From assembly GCA_032717465.1 (NCBI GenBank), contig CM064658.1, positions 7,918,895-7,982,894 on the forward strand: DNA of 64,000 nucleotides, in the 5' to 3' direction. A model generated the notes under the pieces. It was not told the DNA's origin. It saw only the letters and a list, made by a program, of their open reading frames with translations, and searched no databases. Shown here one piece after another: positions 23,220 through 33,929 of this stretch. Source of the DNA: Coenobita brevimanus. Lineage: Eukaryota; Arthropoda; Malacostraca; Decapoda; Coenobitidae. Position 1 is the first letter of the stretch, and every line of letters begins with the position of its first letter. The position numbers and the translations under genes were made by a program.

Positions 23220-25495
23220 GTAAGTACTGCAACCGTGTCAGAAATCACAAACTTGTGATCCGTTCCCCGTTGCTAATGTGATTTTGGCAGAATGGAAAAT
23301 GAGAGAGTAGAGTCTTCCTCCCTGTCTTTTTCGTTCTGCAATACAAATCAAAGGCCAGAAAAAGAAAAGTTATTTGTTGTCGGAGTGACAAAAAATAAGA
23401 GTACAAACTTAAGAGTACAAACTTAACAAAACACTCCTGGTTTATGACGTGGAACTAATCATTAATTTGATTGTGAATCCGGCCGCCACATGTAATAGAT
23501 TAGAATGTATGGCCTTTCAGTTCGATTGCTCACCTAATTTGCACTGTTAGTGTGTCTGTACTCTGTGATAGATGTAGTTTGTTGCATTACAGCCAGTGAA
23601 TCCGCTTTACTTTATTCATACCATCTTCTGACGATTTTTTTTTTTATATAGCTTAGGAGATACTTTGCTTTGCAGTGGGTTAAATTACACAAAACGCTTC
23701 ATTAACCCTTTCAGTAGGAGGGATTTGTCATAAATAATCTGGTCATAAGAATAAACTTTTAAAAAGTCATCGTAGTGAAGGGGTGAACGAGGACCATTGT
23801 TTGTAGTCCCTTCCCTTGTTCCTCTTACCTCATGCCATAAAAGACACAGGAAGAATATGAATGAAACAATCAAAATAATCCAAAGGACTGGCCAAGATGT
23901 GGACTGGGTGACGTCTTCTACTCTCGCTGTCTCCAGCAAGTAATTCGTTGACACCAAAAATCTCTTCTGCACTGAAGCAAAAACGTCTCGAGGTAGCAAG
24001 ATTAAAATAAAAATAAGTAAAATGTCAGTGAAATGAAGGTGTTAAGAGGTTTGCACTTGCTTGTGGTTGGCACTGTTACACGTAGGGACTGCTGGGCCTT
24101 GCCAATGGAAGGTGGAGTGAAGGTGTTACAAGGACTGCACTTGCTTGTGGTTGACACTGTTACACGTAGGGACTGCTGGGCCTTGCCAATGGAAGGTGAA
24201 GGTGCTACAAGGACTCCACTTGCTTGTGGTTGGCACTGTTACACGTAGGGACTGCTGGGCCTTGCCAATGGAAGGTGGAGTGAAGGTGTTACAAGGACTG
24301 CACTTGCTTGTGGTTGACACTGTTACACGTAGGGACTGCTGGGCCTTGCCAATGGAAGGTGGAGTGAAGGTGTTACAAGGACTGCACTTGCTTGTGGTTG
24401 ACGCTGTTACACGTAGGGACTGCTGGGCCTTGCCAATGGAAGGTGAAGCGTGTGGGTGGAGTCTGTTGCCAAAGTTATACACATCTACGAAAAGAAAAGC
24501 ACTCAGTTTACCTCATTCCTCTTGCCTCTAAATGGATTTATCCTGCTTAACTGAGATCTTGTAGGGAAGGGGATGGAAGAAGTCTCTCTCTCTCTCTCTC
24601 TCTAGTTGTGTGTACGTACATACGTATGTATGAATGTATGTATGTGTGTGTGTTATGTATGTACAATATGTGGGTGTGTGTGTGGATATATGCTGATGTG
24701 AGAGGGGATATATGTGAATCAGATCAGCTCAGATATACTCTTAAGTCCAGGGAAATAGGCCTCTACAATGGCGGACCCCAATGTTCTTCCATGATTTACC
24801 TAATTTCTAACATTCCTTTCTCTTTGCCTCCAAAATTTGTACATAATCTGTATATGCTACAGTTTATTTTGTAACTGCAGTATCATCCCTACGGAGCGAA
24901 AAGCTTCCAAGGAATTCCTTAATATTTTTTACGTAGGATTGCTATTTAATTTTCTAGTTCCGTTCTATCTCATATTCTGTGTAGAAATAAAAATGAAAGC
25001 TTTATTTTCTAAGTTTTTTCTTCGTTCTCAAATGCTACAACTGATATTTTCTCTTTAAATTTCTGAGAAGCCTTAAATACTGTATTTTTACTTTTACCTT
25101 GTCACGTCTGATGTGGTACCATACTCGGCATAGGTCACGTTTTAATCCATTTTAACTGTCTTGCACACTTTCCTCACACATACCACAAATATCGTCCTTT
25201 TGTTGCATTTCCCACACTTCTTTGTACCCATCTTCGTTAATTTCTGCCCAATGCTACACTGCATTGTCTATGTCCTCAAATACCCGTATATTAAGAGCCA
25301 CACTACATCCATTACTGTGTTCGTTAGTATTCATAAATGTTAGAATCAAAGCCGAGGCCTTTTTCTGTATTCCTTTAGCATAATATTATTATTCTCTTCT
25401 GCTGTGCTTGTGTGAGCTGACTTGAATTCCACCTTTGCATGGCATCATTTTTTTTTTTTTTCCAAATTGGGAAAACATTTAAATTTCTGTTGCAG
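23220..25495 (+). other. Putative intron of the zinc-finger gene
   Basis: Runs from donor GTAAGT to acceptor AAATTTCTGTTGCAG. It holds the 84-bp tandem array (24033-24447), a (TC)n run and TGTATG-type microsatellites (about 24584-24670), and a T-run near 25449-25461. Otherwise it is AT-rich with no supported coding sequence. A T-run also lies near 23636. Confidence 0.5.
24033..24447. repeat. 84-bp minisatellite, about five copies
   Basis: Units contain GTGAAGGTGTTACAAGGACT, CACTTGCTTGTGGTTG, CACTGTTACACGTAGGGACT and GCTGGGCCTTGCCAATGGAA. Copies are nearly identical. One is six bases shorter (AAGGTGAAGGTG for AAGGTGGAGTGAAGGTG). The length is a multiple of three, so repetitive ORFs appear on both strands; these are artefacts. 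Confidence 0.93.
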
Positions 25496-25632
25496 ATGGC
25501 AGCAGACATAACAGAACCGCCAGCAGCTCCAGCAGCAGCAGCAGTCCCAACAACAGCCCGAACAACAGCCCAACCAGGCCAGCTGTGAACTATTATGAAT
25601 TGCTCAATCAGCCGGCGAACCGAAGCAACTAA
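25496..25632 (+). CDS. Terminal coding exon of the zinc-finger gene
   Basis: Acceptor TTTCTGTTGCAG|ATGG. Joined in phase 1 to the finger exon ending at 23219, it encodes NGSRHNRTA, a run of eight serines from AGC repeats, PNNSPNNSPTRPAVNYYELL, then NQPANRSN and TAA at 25630-25632. The phase match and uninterrupted 44 codons support the join. A different frame beginning at the ATG (25496) is open for 30 codons (Ala/Thr/Pro-rich) and cannot be excluded. An ATTAAA poly(A) signal lies at 25967-25972. Confidence 0.48.
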
Positions 25633-25966
25633 AATAGTGTGTGTGTTCCTGTCGAACCTGGGAAAACAATACAACAACATACAACACGGTGGTGGCGGTC
25701 TTCAGTGGTGCAGGTTCCCAGTGTATTTTAAGATGTTGACCAATGCCACATCCTGTGAGGGGAGGGGTGGTTTTGACACGAGGAACGTCAAGCAATTTAG
25801 TGTGCAGTATAATTCTCTGGCTGAGTGCAAGAAGGGCCAATGTCCAAAACTGTCAATTTTGAGTTTGACTCATGAAACACCATTTCAAGTGACGTAACAG
25901 TACTTTTCAGTGATAAAAGAGCCAGTCTCTTCATTCATGGGAGAGGCTTTGAGCTGTACTCCTCTT

Positions 25967-25972
25967 ATTAAA
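25967..25972 (+). terminator. Candidate poly(A) signal ATTAAA
   Basis: The variant hexamer lies 335 bases after the proposed stop codon, in AT-rich sequence. It is the nearest such signal I found downstream of the zinc-finger terminal exon. Confidence 0.3.
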
Positions 25973-26058
25973 ATAACATTCTTTTGCTTGTTCAGATTTT
26001 TTAAAAAGTGATCCTTCATGTACTCAGCCGGAGAATAATTATTGTTATGTGCAAGATA

Positions 26059-26765
26059 CAGGTCTCCCTCGTTTTACGATATTTCGCATTTACGATCCTT
26101 CTTCTTTAGTACAAAGTGTTCATTTTACGATTGAGCTCCCTCTCATTTACGATTGGCCATGTGGAAATCCCGCGAGGCCAGGAGGAGGCTGGCAAAGCAA
26201 ACAACAATTTCCAGCTTCTTCAAACCCACTGCTAGTCCATCTGCATCTGCTACCACTGAGTCATCCAGCCCTGCCACCCAAACCTCCACCACCTCTCATT
26301 CTCCTGAGTCATCCACCCCTGCCATCCAAACCTCCAGCACCCCTGCTTTCTCCCTCTCCACCTCTTTGTGTTGACAAGTGATGGGCTTTGGCCCAGGATG
26401 TCTCCTAGCCTCGGAGGAGACTTAAGGCATTACGTCCTCCAGCCTCGGGGGGGACCGACCAAGGGTGGACGGAGCTACAGTACAGTAGGAGGGTACATAA
26501 CAGTACAGTACAGTACACCTGTATTTCGTGTTGTTTTTGCTATTTCACGTCTTTATGTTTGCAAATGTACATACATATGTGATTCAGATGCCCTACAATA
26601 CATAAAACATCATCATTATTATTGCATATTAGATCACTTGTATGGGTCTTCGGTTCCTTATACACGAGTCCAGGAACACATCCCTATTTTTCCCATTAAA
26701 CCTTAATTTCGCTTTACGATTGCCTTTCTAGGAATGCATATCAATCGTAAAACGAGGGAGACCTG
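26059..26765 (+). mobile_element. Tigger/pogo-like element with 22-bp perfect TIRs
   Basis: CAGGTCTCCCTCGTTTTACG... at 26059-26080 is the exact inverse complement of 26744-26765, and TA flanks both ends (26057-26058, 26766-26767). This is typical of Tigger/pogo in the Tc1/mariner superfamily. Inside, a frame at 26153-26374 encodes RRRLAKQTTISSFFKPTA and an S/T/P-rich tail. It matches the extreme C terminus of Tigger transposases, including a PCNA-box pattern (QTTISSFF). The DNA-binding and DDE regions are gone, so it is a non-autonomous internal deletion derivative. Confidence 0.85.
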
Positions 26766-26767
26766 TA

Positions 26768-27784
26768 CAGAAAATTGGTGAAGTGTTAATAGTTTTAGTT
26801 CACGTTATTGCTTGCAACTCTTATTAGATTATTCCCTATTTTCATGTCTGTGCATAAAGATTAAGTTTGATACTTAGAACAGGCATCTTTCATGTTAGCA
26901 CTTTGAAATGATCAGCAAAGATTTTTCCGAAAATTTCTGAAAATACTTTATTGATGTCTGTGTGCTCCAATTGTGAGGCAGACGTTACGCTTTCTGTAGA
27001 CTGTACTGTATAGCCTACAGTATTTCTTTTTTCCACTCATTAACTGTCACACTGATTGCTACTACTCTAATGGTAGATCCAAAATTACTCAGTAATGTAG
27101 GATCTCCCATACCTAAAAATCTGCCGCTACACCCTGCTTTGATTTGTTCTTTAAACTGAAATTAGTATCATAATTTTTAAAAGCAAATAGTGATATTTAG
27201 ATAAGTATAAAAATGTATGCTAAGCCTTGGAACAGCATTTTTTTATATATAATACTTTTATGTGTATTTAGTAATATTCAGTCAAGTGTGATTTAGCTTT
27301 TGTTTGCAACAATTGTAATCTTATTTATTATTTAGTGTCATTATAGTTATTCACAGTTCCAAGAACTATTTCAGTAGATCCATTTTGGAGATGTTGCCAA
27401 ATCGATATTCTGTAAGGATGAACTGAAGCCAACTGTGTTCGATTTTTGCCTTGTAGATCATCATGTATAATCATTAGGGTGTCCCCAGAGCTGACTTACT
27501 ATTTTCAGGAGGTAATTCATGGGGTCACTCCAAGACATTTATGTTCAATGAGCAGAATGTCGGATTCATAACGTTTATGGGGAAGGGGCATTTAAATTTG
27601 AATGAGGGTAATGAGAAAATTATATATTTCCATCACAGGTACCCTTTCACTTCAGTGGTTCTTTTTTTTGGTTAGACAGCACTTTTTTTATGTTGTGTAG
27701 GCCATCATCAGTAAAAACTGCAGTTAAGAGTAAAGTCGATGGAAATACCGGATGAAAATGTACCCAATAATCTTCCCCTTTCTC
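26768..27784. other. AT-rich non-coding stretch
   Basis: No gene, repeat family or splice pair could be recognised. Long AT-rich text with scattered stops in all frames. Confidence 0.4.
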
Positions 27785-28105
27785 ACCAATTGCATTAAGT
27801 GCCCCTTACTCCATAACCCATTAAGTGCCCCTTACTCCATAACCCATTAAGTGCCCCTTACTCCATACCCCATTAAGTGCCCCTTACTCCATACCCCATT
27901 AAGTGCCCCTTACTCCATACCCCATTAAGTCCCCCTTACTCCATAGCCCATTAAGTGCCTCTTACTGCATAACCCATTAAGTGCCCCTTACTGCATAACT
28001 CATTAAGTGCCCCTTACTCCATAATCCATTAAGTGCCCCTTACTCCATAACCCATTGTGTCCCTTACTCCATAACCCACTAAGTTCCCCTTACTCCATAA
28101 CCATT
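27785..28105. repeat. 26-bp minisatellite, about 12 copies
   Basis: Head-to-tail CCCATTAAGTGCCCCTTACT + CCATAA units with single-base variants (CCATACC, GCATAAC, TTGTGTCCC). Copies become shorter and more diverged towards the right end. Confidence 0.93.
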
Positions 28106-28445
28106 GCGAATCTGATGTAATATTCATGGAACATTCATGTTTTAGAATGACCTCAGGAATCACCTAACTCGAATATGTCCAGCCCTGGGACACCGTGTAC
28201 AAGCACTGCTAAGTTAAAGGTCAAACAACACTATCACACCAAGATGTTGGCATTCTGTGCTACTTCCTTGACCCCTTGAGGAAGGTGACTTTTTTTTTTT
28301 TTTTTTTAACCATAACTGTAATGCTAACATCAGTTCATTTTATTTGGCTTGGGAGAATTTTTTCCAACTGGTGGGGCTGGACAGAGACTTTGCTAAACCC
28401 ACCACTAATAAGGCACTCCTAAGCAGCCAGTTTCTCTATATATAT
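28106..28445. other. Non-coding stretch with a T-run
   Basis: A T-run of about 19 lies at 28290-28308. No gene is seen. Confidence 0.4.
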
Positions 28446-29251
28446 CTATCTATCTATTGCCAGACGCCTCAATCCCGTTTGGGGTGGCCACAAACAAATC
28501 GCCTCCAAGTCGCCCTGTCCCCCGCCATTTCACTCCCCTGCTCCCAACTCACACCCCCCTCTCTCATATACCTCTCCACCCCATCCCTCCATCTCATCCT
28601 CGGCCTCCCCCTCCCTCTTCCCCCCTCCACCTCACTCATATACACTCTCTTCGTCAGTCTTTCACCCTCCATCCTCTCCACATGGTCAAACCACCTCAGT
28701 GTGTTCCTCATAACGCTTCCTATCACATCCACATCAACACCACAACGCTCCTTTATATCCTCATTCGTCAGCCTGTCTCTCCATGTGACTCCACAGGCTC
28801 CTCTTAAATAACTCATTTCCACGGCTCTCACTCTTGACTTGTGTCCTTCCAACGTCCAAGCTTCACTTCCATACGTTAGAGTTGGTATTACAATACTCTC
28901 ATGTAGTAACTTTTTCACTTCCATGCTCACTTCCCTGTTTCTTATCACTGCTTTCAAAGAACCAGCAACCTTTCTTCCCTGCTGTACCCTTTCAAGCACT
29001 TCACCCTCCAAACCTCCATCCTTACTCATCACACTACCCAGGTACTTAAACGTACTCACATTTTCCAATTCCTCACCATCCAACCTCGCTGTACATTCAC
29101 TGACTCCACCTCTCTCAAAGACCGTCACTTTACTCTTCCCTACATTCACCTTTAGATTCCGTTTCTTACACACTCTCTCAAACTCATCCACCAAGCCTTG
29201 CAGCTCCCCTTTGTCTTCACTCAACAACACAGTATCATCTGCAAAGAACAG
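28446..29251 (-). pseudogene. LINE-A copy, 5'-truncated at the FADD motif
   Basis: A minus-strand frame of about 253 codons (28469-29230) is almost free of damage. It runs from LLSEDKGELQGLVDEFERVC through NVSTFKYLGSVMSKDGGLEG, VIPTLTYGSEAWT, WRDRLTNEDIKERCGVDVDV to GRGRPRMRWRDGVERYM and VCGHPKRD. The FADD codons lie at about 29239-29250, and the copy ends there (5' truncation). The 3' end is GGCCACCCCAAACGGGATTG, AGGCGTCTGGCAAT, then a (GATA)n tail. It closely resembles the 35.0-36.8 kb copy. Confidence 0.88.
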
Positions 29252-29352
29252 TATATATTATATATATGAGAGTTCAAAGTTTCTCAATAGGTAAAAAATA
29301 ATACAAGGTTTTTTAACTCCAGTACCAAAACATTTTATTGTGAATTACATTC

Positions 29353-29583
29353 TGGCCATACCACGTTGAGTACACCGCTTCCCATCCGATCAGCGAAGTT
29401 AAGCAACGTTGGGTCTGGTTAGTACTTGGATGGGTGACCGCCTGGGAACACCAGATGCTGTTGGCATCCCTACGTGTCAAGTGGGGTTGGTGGAGGATTA
29501 GTGCCCCTCCCTGTAAAACAATTAACTCTAAGCCCTTGGCCACCCCATTTGGGATACATGGCGTCTGGCAATGAATGAATGAA
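29353..29583 (+). mobile_element. 5S rRNA-derived SINE (SINE3 type), full head
   Basis: 29353-29466 is a 5S rRNA-like domain: GGCCATACCACGTTGAGTAC, CATCCGATCAGCGAAGTTAA, GTTAGTACTTGGATGGGTGA, CCGCCTGGGAACACCAG. It is followed by a non-5S body (TGGGGTTGGTGGAGGATTAG, TGTAAAACAATTAACTCTAA) and the LINE-like tail GGCCACCCCATTTGGGATAC, GCGTCTGGCAATGAATGAAT. ACATTCT is duplicated at 29346-29352 and 29584-29590, showing insertion by target-primed reverse transcription. This is not a working 5S gene: it is a single copy with an attached tail and target duplication. Confidence 0.9.
29400..29447 (+). promoter_or_regulatory. 5S-type internal pol III promoter (A box to C box)
   Basis: By position in the 5S domain, AAGCAACGTTGGGTC (29400-29414) corresponds to the A box and GATGGGTGACCGCCTGGGAA (29428-29447) to the intermediate element and C box. 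Both are well preserved, so transcription by pol III is plausible. Activity is inferred from family knowledge. Confidence 0.55.
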
Positions 29584-29725
29584 ACATTCTTGTCTCTAGA
29601 CTATTCATTTTTTTTTTTTTTTTTTTGAGGGATAGAACCTGCATTAACTCCCGTTACTAAGAGATTATCTAGTGGTATGTTCTCTTTTCTTTTTCTGGAA
29701 TATATATATATATATCACCGTATTT

Positions 29726-30083
29726 GGTGGTAGGTGGTGGCGACCATCATCCACTCACTTGATGTAGTGCTGCCTACTTCCTTAGCTTTTATCATTCTTT
29801 TTCTGTGCCTGTCGTCCTCTCTTCCTATTTCTCCCATCTCTCTTGTCACTTATTGTTTTTCTTTCCTTTACAGGTGGCTTTACATTGAGTGACATGCCAA
29901 ATGGTTTCCTGTAAGCCAAGAAACCATTTACAACGCTGGGTGGTAACCATATAACCAACTCATACGTGCTCCCTACGTGTCAGCAAATGGGTTGGTGGAG
30001 GGTTAGTGCCCCTCCCCGTAAAACAACTCAAAGTCAAATGGCCACCCCTTACGGGATTAAGGCGTCTGGCAATAGATAGATAG
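29726..30083 (+). mobile_element. Chimeric SINE: tRNA-SINE 5' block joined to 5S-SINE tail
   Basis: The 5' block (CATCATCCACTCACTTGATG, TAGTGCTGC, pyrimidine-rich stretch, ACATTGAGTGACATGCCAAA, GGAAACCATTTACAACGCTG-type text, TAACCATATAACCAA) matches the start of the SINEs at 54.1 and 57.0 kb. From about 29965 it switches to the 5S-SINE body and tail (CCCTACGTGTCAG, GGTTGGTGGAGGGTTAGTGC, GGCCACCCCTTACGGGATTA, GCGTCTGGCAATAGATAGAT). ATCACCGTATTT is duplicated at 29714-29725 and 30084-30095. The composite therefore moved as one unit. Confidence 0.85.
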
Positions 30084-30095
30084 ATCACCGTATTT

Positions 30096-30815
30096 ACTGG
30101 TTAAAATGTATTTAAATTGACTGCTCGTCCGTATATGGATGAAAATAATGTGTAGTAATATTACTGTAATTGGTTTCGTTTTCATGTTTAAAAAGTTAAT
30201 CATTAATCATTATTCTTCTACTCTGCAATAAATATTTTTGCGTAAAAAGTTGCTTTTTTTTTTTTTAATGCCTATTACTGTAGTGTTCGGAAAAGGTTTA
30301 AGTGACTCCATCTTATGACTGATAAAACTTAAACAACTTCTTCATCTAGCCAAGTTTTATGTGTAGAGAGCTGGGAAGAGGGCTTTGAGGGATTAATCAC
30401 ACTCGTACATCATCTGGTTGAGCTCTTTAATACACCGGACCATCAGGCATCCAGCTGGTTATATAGTTACTGCCCAACGTGGCAGATGGCTTCCTGAGCT
30501 ATGAGTGTACAACCACCTGAAGGTAATAAACAAAACAAAAAAAATCTCAATCTTACTGTTAAAATATTACATTTTTGTAATAAGTGTGGATGACTCATAT
30601 ATTTTTTTTATTCAGTAGGTTGAATTTAGTGAGAAACAGATAACAATTATAAACAATGCTATTGTAGTAGACCTTTCAACAATGGTGCAAATATTTACAT
30701 AGAAAGAATCTATTGTATATTTAACATTCTATTGTACTCAGTACAGTAGCATATAGGCAACTTAAACATTCTAGGATGCATATATATTTGAGATTTGGTA
30801 CACATAAATTATGCA

Positions 30816-30848
<33 letters not shown>

Positions 30849-32579
30849 CTGCTATGGTTCAAGATTTTTACATAAACGAAGTTAAGCTCTTCCCTGACAA
30901 ACCAATTTCAGTGCCAGTATATAAGTACAGTATGTTGTTCTGGGTTTAATGGTCACCTTCACCATTACGACGGATGCAGTCATTATGGTGATTCTTGAAA
31001 ATGTTCATGAAACTTGCAAATGGGATTGACAGCTTTATTAAATGTTTGTCAAGGCAAGAGACAGTCTTCTAAAAGAGATCTGAAAAGAGTTGCAGTTTGA
31101 CACAAGACTTAAGACTTGACCTACAACGTGGCAAGAAGCTTGTGGCTGCTTTGGAACTTGGTGAGCGAGACACGACACTTGAGACTCGAGGACAGAGACT
31201 TGTATAAGCAACTGATGATTGCTGTGAAGGTTCATTATGCAAAAGACTTGGCCCATACTGTATATGGACATTACCCAAATTAAACTCGATTAAGGCACAT
31301 TGGGTAATAGATTATTTGGAAAAGACTGTGCTCCCTTGGCCACAGGCAACCATGTCGCACTAATATTAACATTTAAAGTTGGCTCTTTTGTTGAAATATA
31401 AATTTAAAATTCATTTAGATACAAACCACAGACAAAACTACATAATGGTGTGGAAAGAGACTTTCATAAAAGTAAGATAAGCTTAATTCAAACTTGAAAC
31501 TAAAGTAAGGCACTGTTAAGAGCTAAGCTTGAATAATGAACACATTACAAGAGTGACAAGCTCTGAGGGTACATAAAACACAACTTAAATCTGAGTGGTA
31601 ATGATAAGTTTACTACATACGATCTCTTCAGACCCGTACTTCAATTTAACATCAGTTTTAAATGTATATCTTTTAACATTATCACAGTTGTAAGAAAAAA
31701 TTTGTGCAAAAAATTATCGAAGAAAGTGAAGGATGTTATGCTGGTCAAACCAAATGGAGTATTTTTCATCACAATTTTCTTTTTTTCCTCTCTCTGGACC
31801 ATGGACCGAAGGTGCCCGTGTTCTGGGGTACAGTACTGTACTGCCCACTCACTGGTATGTTTCAGTTTTCTTTTCAGCTACAGTAAAACACAGTTTGATT
31901 ACACTGTAAGTGCAGTAATCCTGCTGAGTGCATGCACAGACAATTTGAGGGGCAAGGGCTCTGATTAAAAAGAAAACAAAAACGTTTTTATTGGAAGTAC
32001 CTGATGATGACGTCACGATGATATCTGTTTAACAGTACCGGTATGCCTCCTGAAGCATTCTTTACATCAAGTGAAGAAAACACTTTAATATGGCACATTC
32101 TGACAGTTGAAGGCAAGGTAGTACCCAGCAAACACACAACGTATGTACGACATTGTGGAAAAGTTGTCTAAAAGTTATGTTAGTTGTAACAACGTTATAA
32201 AAACATTTACTCGCAACCATGTAGCAACATTATCCTGAAACGTTGTCTGAATGTTTCTGCTACGTTTTCTAAGTAGTAATGTTATGTAATTACGTTGTCC
32301 TAATATTTATATTACATTGATTTATAGCCTGTATGAATATTAAGATGTGCCAGAAATATCCCAGCAAACCAGGAAAGGTGGCCCACTGTAGGCAATAGAG
32401 AGGGAGGATCGAGTTGTCATATAGCAGGGGCCGGGGCTCTCAGGAGCCTGCAACTATCTGCTGGGGACTCTGTTGCTGGCACTCCGTATGGATGGATGGA
32501 TGAAATTTGCGAAGGTATCACCTTTTCATCGGTACCTCCTAAAAAAAATAAATAAATAAATAAATAAATAAATAACCTT
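30096..32579. other. AT-rich stretch without a supported gene
   Basis: Contents: a T-run near 30253; a very diverged minus-strand trace of the tRNA-type SINE at about 30390-30525 (complement of GGTTATATAGTTACTGCCCA and GGACCATCAGGC); an A-run at 30819-30847; CCAGCAAACACA / CCAGCAAACCAGG phrases near 32127 and 32371 bracketing ACGTT-rich text; a GGAT run near 32488; and (AAAT)n at about 32542-32575. Short frames at 31038-31278 and 31702-31968 have no recognisable domain. Confidence 0.45.
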
Positions 32580-32646
32580 CCAGTTATTTCCTGTATGTTT
32601 TGATTTCCTCATCCTTTATTGTTTTGTTGTATGTTGTATTTCTTTG

Positions 32647-33417
32647 CTATTCTTCTTGTAGGTTAGTGGGTTCCTTTAATTTCCTTTCTTTTTTTTTCCA
32701 AAATTTATGTAATAGTTCTTTCTTTTCTTCCATTCTACTCCTTTCAAATAAAAATTTTCCCACTACCGGTATATCATTTTCATTTTCTTCATAAGGCTGT
32801 TGCAGTTCTCTTGCCGTTACTCTGAATTCTAAATATTCTGGGCATTCCAGGATGAAATGTCTCAGATCTTCATTTTCTGCCCAACATGTATTACAAGATG
32901 TACTCTCACTTGTGTCTTTTCCTATCATTTAAGGGTAGGGTATTTGTTCTTGCTTTATATAAAATAACAGATGCTGGTTCATTGTCATATATGAGGTCTT
33001 TAACTGATTTTTTCCATTTCTCATATATTACCAAAGTTTTATTCTGTACTGTACTTGTTTTTCCCATTCAGATGTGTCCCATGCTTTCACTCTTTTCTTC
33101 AGGGTATCTTTTTAAATTTCTACTAAGTCCATATATCTTAGGTTAATTTTTTCCAGATAACTTCTCATCACTTTCACCCATTGATTGTCTTCTTTAATCA
33201 TCAAATCTCTTGCTATATCTTTCAGTAGTTGATTTTTTCCTTCGATGCCTTTTAGATACATCAGTTTTCCCTTTATGATTCTGGCCTTCATAGAAGAGGC
33301 TCCTATTTCTCCTCTTAAAGTGCAGCTGGGTGCATATTTTCCCACCCCTAGTATTTTTCTGTACACTCCATTTTCAATCTGCTGTAGTTTCTTTATTTCC
33401 GTCTCTGTTATCATCAT
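32647..33417 (-). pseudogene. LINE-2 ORF2 C-terminal region with CCHC-type motif
   Basis: The block at 33112-33417 reads LQQIENGVYRKILGVGKYAP, LRGEIGASSMKARIIKGKLM, the usual post-RT region. The block at 32647-32928 carries CNTCWAENEDLRHFILECPEY, a Cys-x2-Cys-x8-His-x4-Cys pattern common at the C terminus of Jockey/I/CR1-type LINE ORF2. The two are in different frames, so a frameshift lies between them. Confidence 0.8.
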
Positions 33418-33742
33418 GACATTAGTTCCATATATAATAGAGGGTACTGCTAGGCTCTCCCAGTAAGTCTTACCAATCAGTACTTTGTGGCAGCTTTATG
33501 CAATTACTGAACTGGCGATACGTTTGCCATTTTTTGTGCAGTCTCAATCATAATTCTTCTCTGCATTTTAAAAATATTTCTCTTGTTTGCTAGCATTATT
33601 CCAAGATATTTAATATTATGTCACCTTTATTCCTTCTATGCTGTTTGGTTGGTTTTGCAGATTGTATATGGTGATACTACTTTTGTCTTTATTAATTTCT
33701 AGGCCAAATTTGTTGCTTATTTCTGTAAGTATTTTTATGTTG

Positions 33743-33929
33743 TTAAGCAACGTTGAGTCTGGTTAGTACTTGGATGGGTGACCGCCAGGGAACACCAGAT
33801 GCTGTTGGCATCCCTACGTGTCAAGTGGGGTTGGTGGAGGATTAGTGCCCCTTCCTGTAAAACAATTAACTCTAAGCCCTTGACCACCCCGTTTGGGATA
33901 CATGGCGTCTGGCAATGGATGGATGGATA
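33743..33929 (+). mobile_element. 5S-SINE, truncated at the A box, inserted in LINE-2
   Basis: Starts TTAAGCAACGTTGAGTCTGG, then GTTAGTACTTGGATGGGTGA, CCGCCAGGGAACACCAG. It continues with the same body and tail as the copy at 29353, ending GCGTCTGGCAATGGATGGAT. It interrupts the LINE-2 RT frame just after the FADD motif (LFFADDGRQLSKSVEEAA on one side, NIKILTEISNKFGLEINKDK on the other). I could not identify a clean target duplication. Confidence 0.85.

Noticed and set aside
24146..24531. Repetitive ORF in the 84-bp array
   Set aside because: Periodic translation of a tandem repeat, open on both strands; lies in an intron.
27785..28105. CRISPR array
   Set aside because: Direct 26-bp tandem units without unique spacers, in a eukaryotic context: a minisatellite.
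28344..29294. Plus-strand Ser/Pro/Leu/His-rich ORFs opposite LINE copies (also 35.0-36.9, 41.0-43.8 and the minus strand at 47.5-49.8 and 55.1-58.1 kb)
   Set aside because: Antisense shadows of LINE-A and LINE-B coding frames.
29353..29466. Functional 5S rRNA gene
   Set aside because: It is followed by a LINE-like tail and bounded by a target duplication; two other copies are truncated in the same way. It is a SINE.
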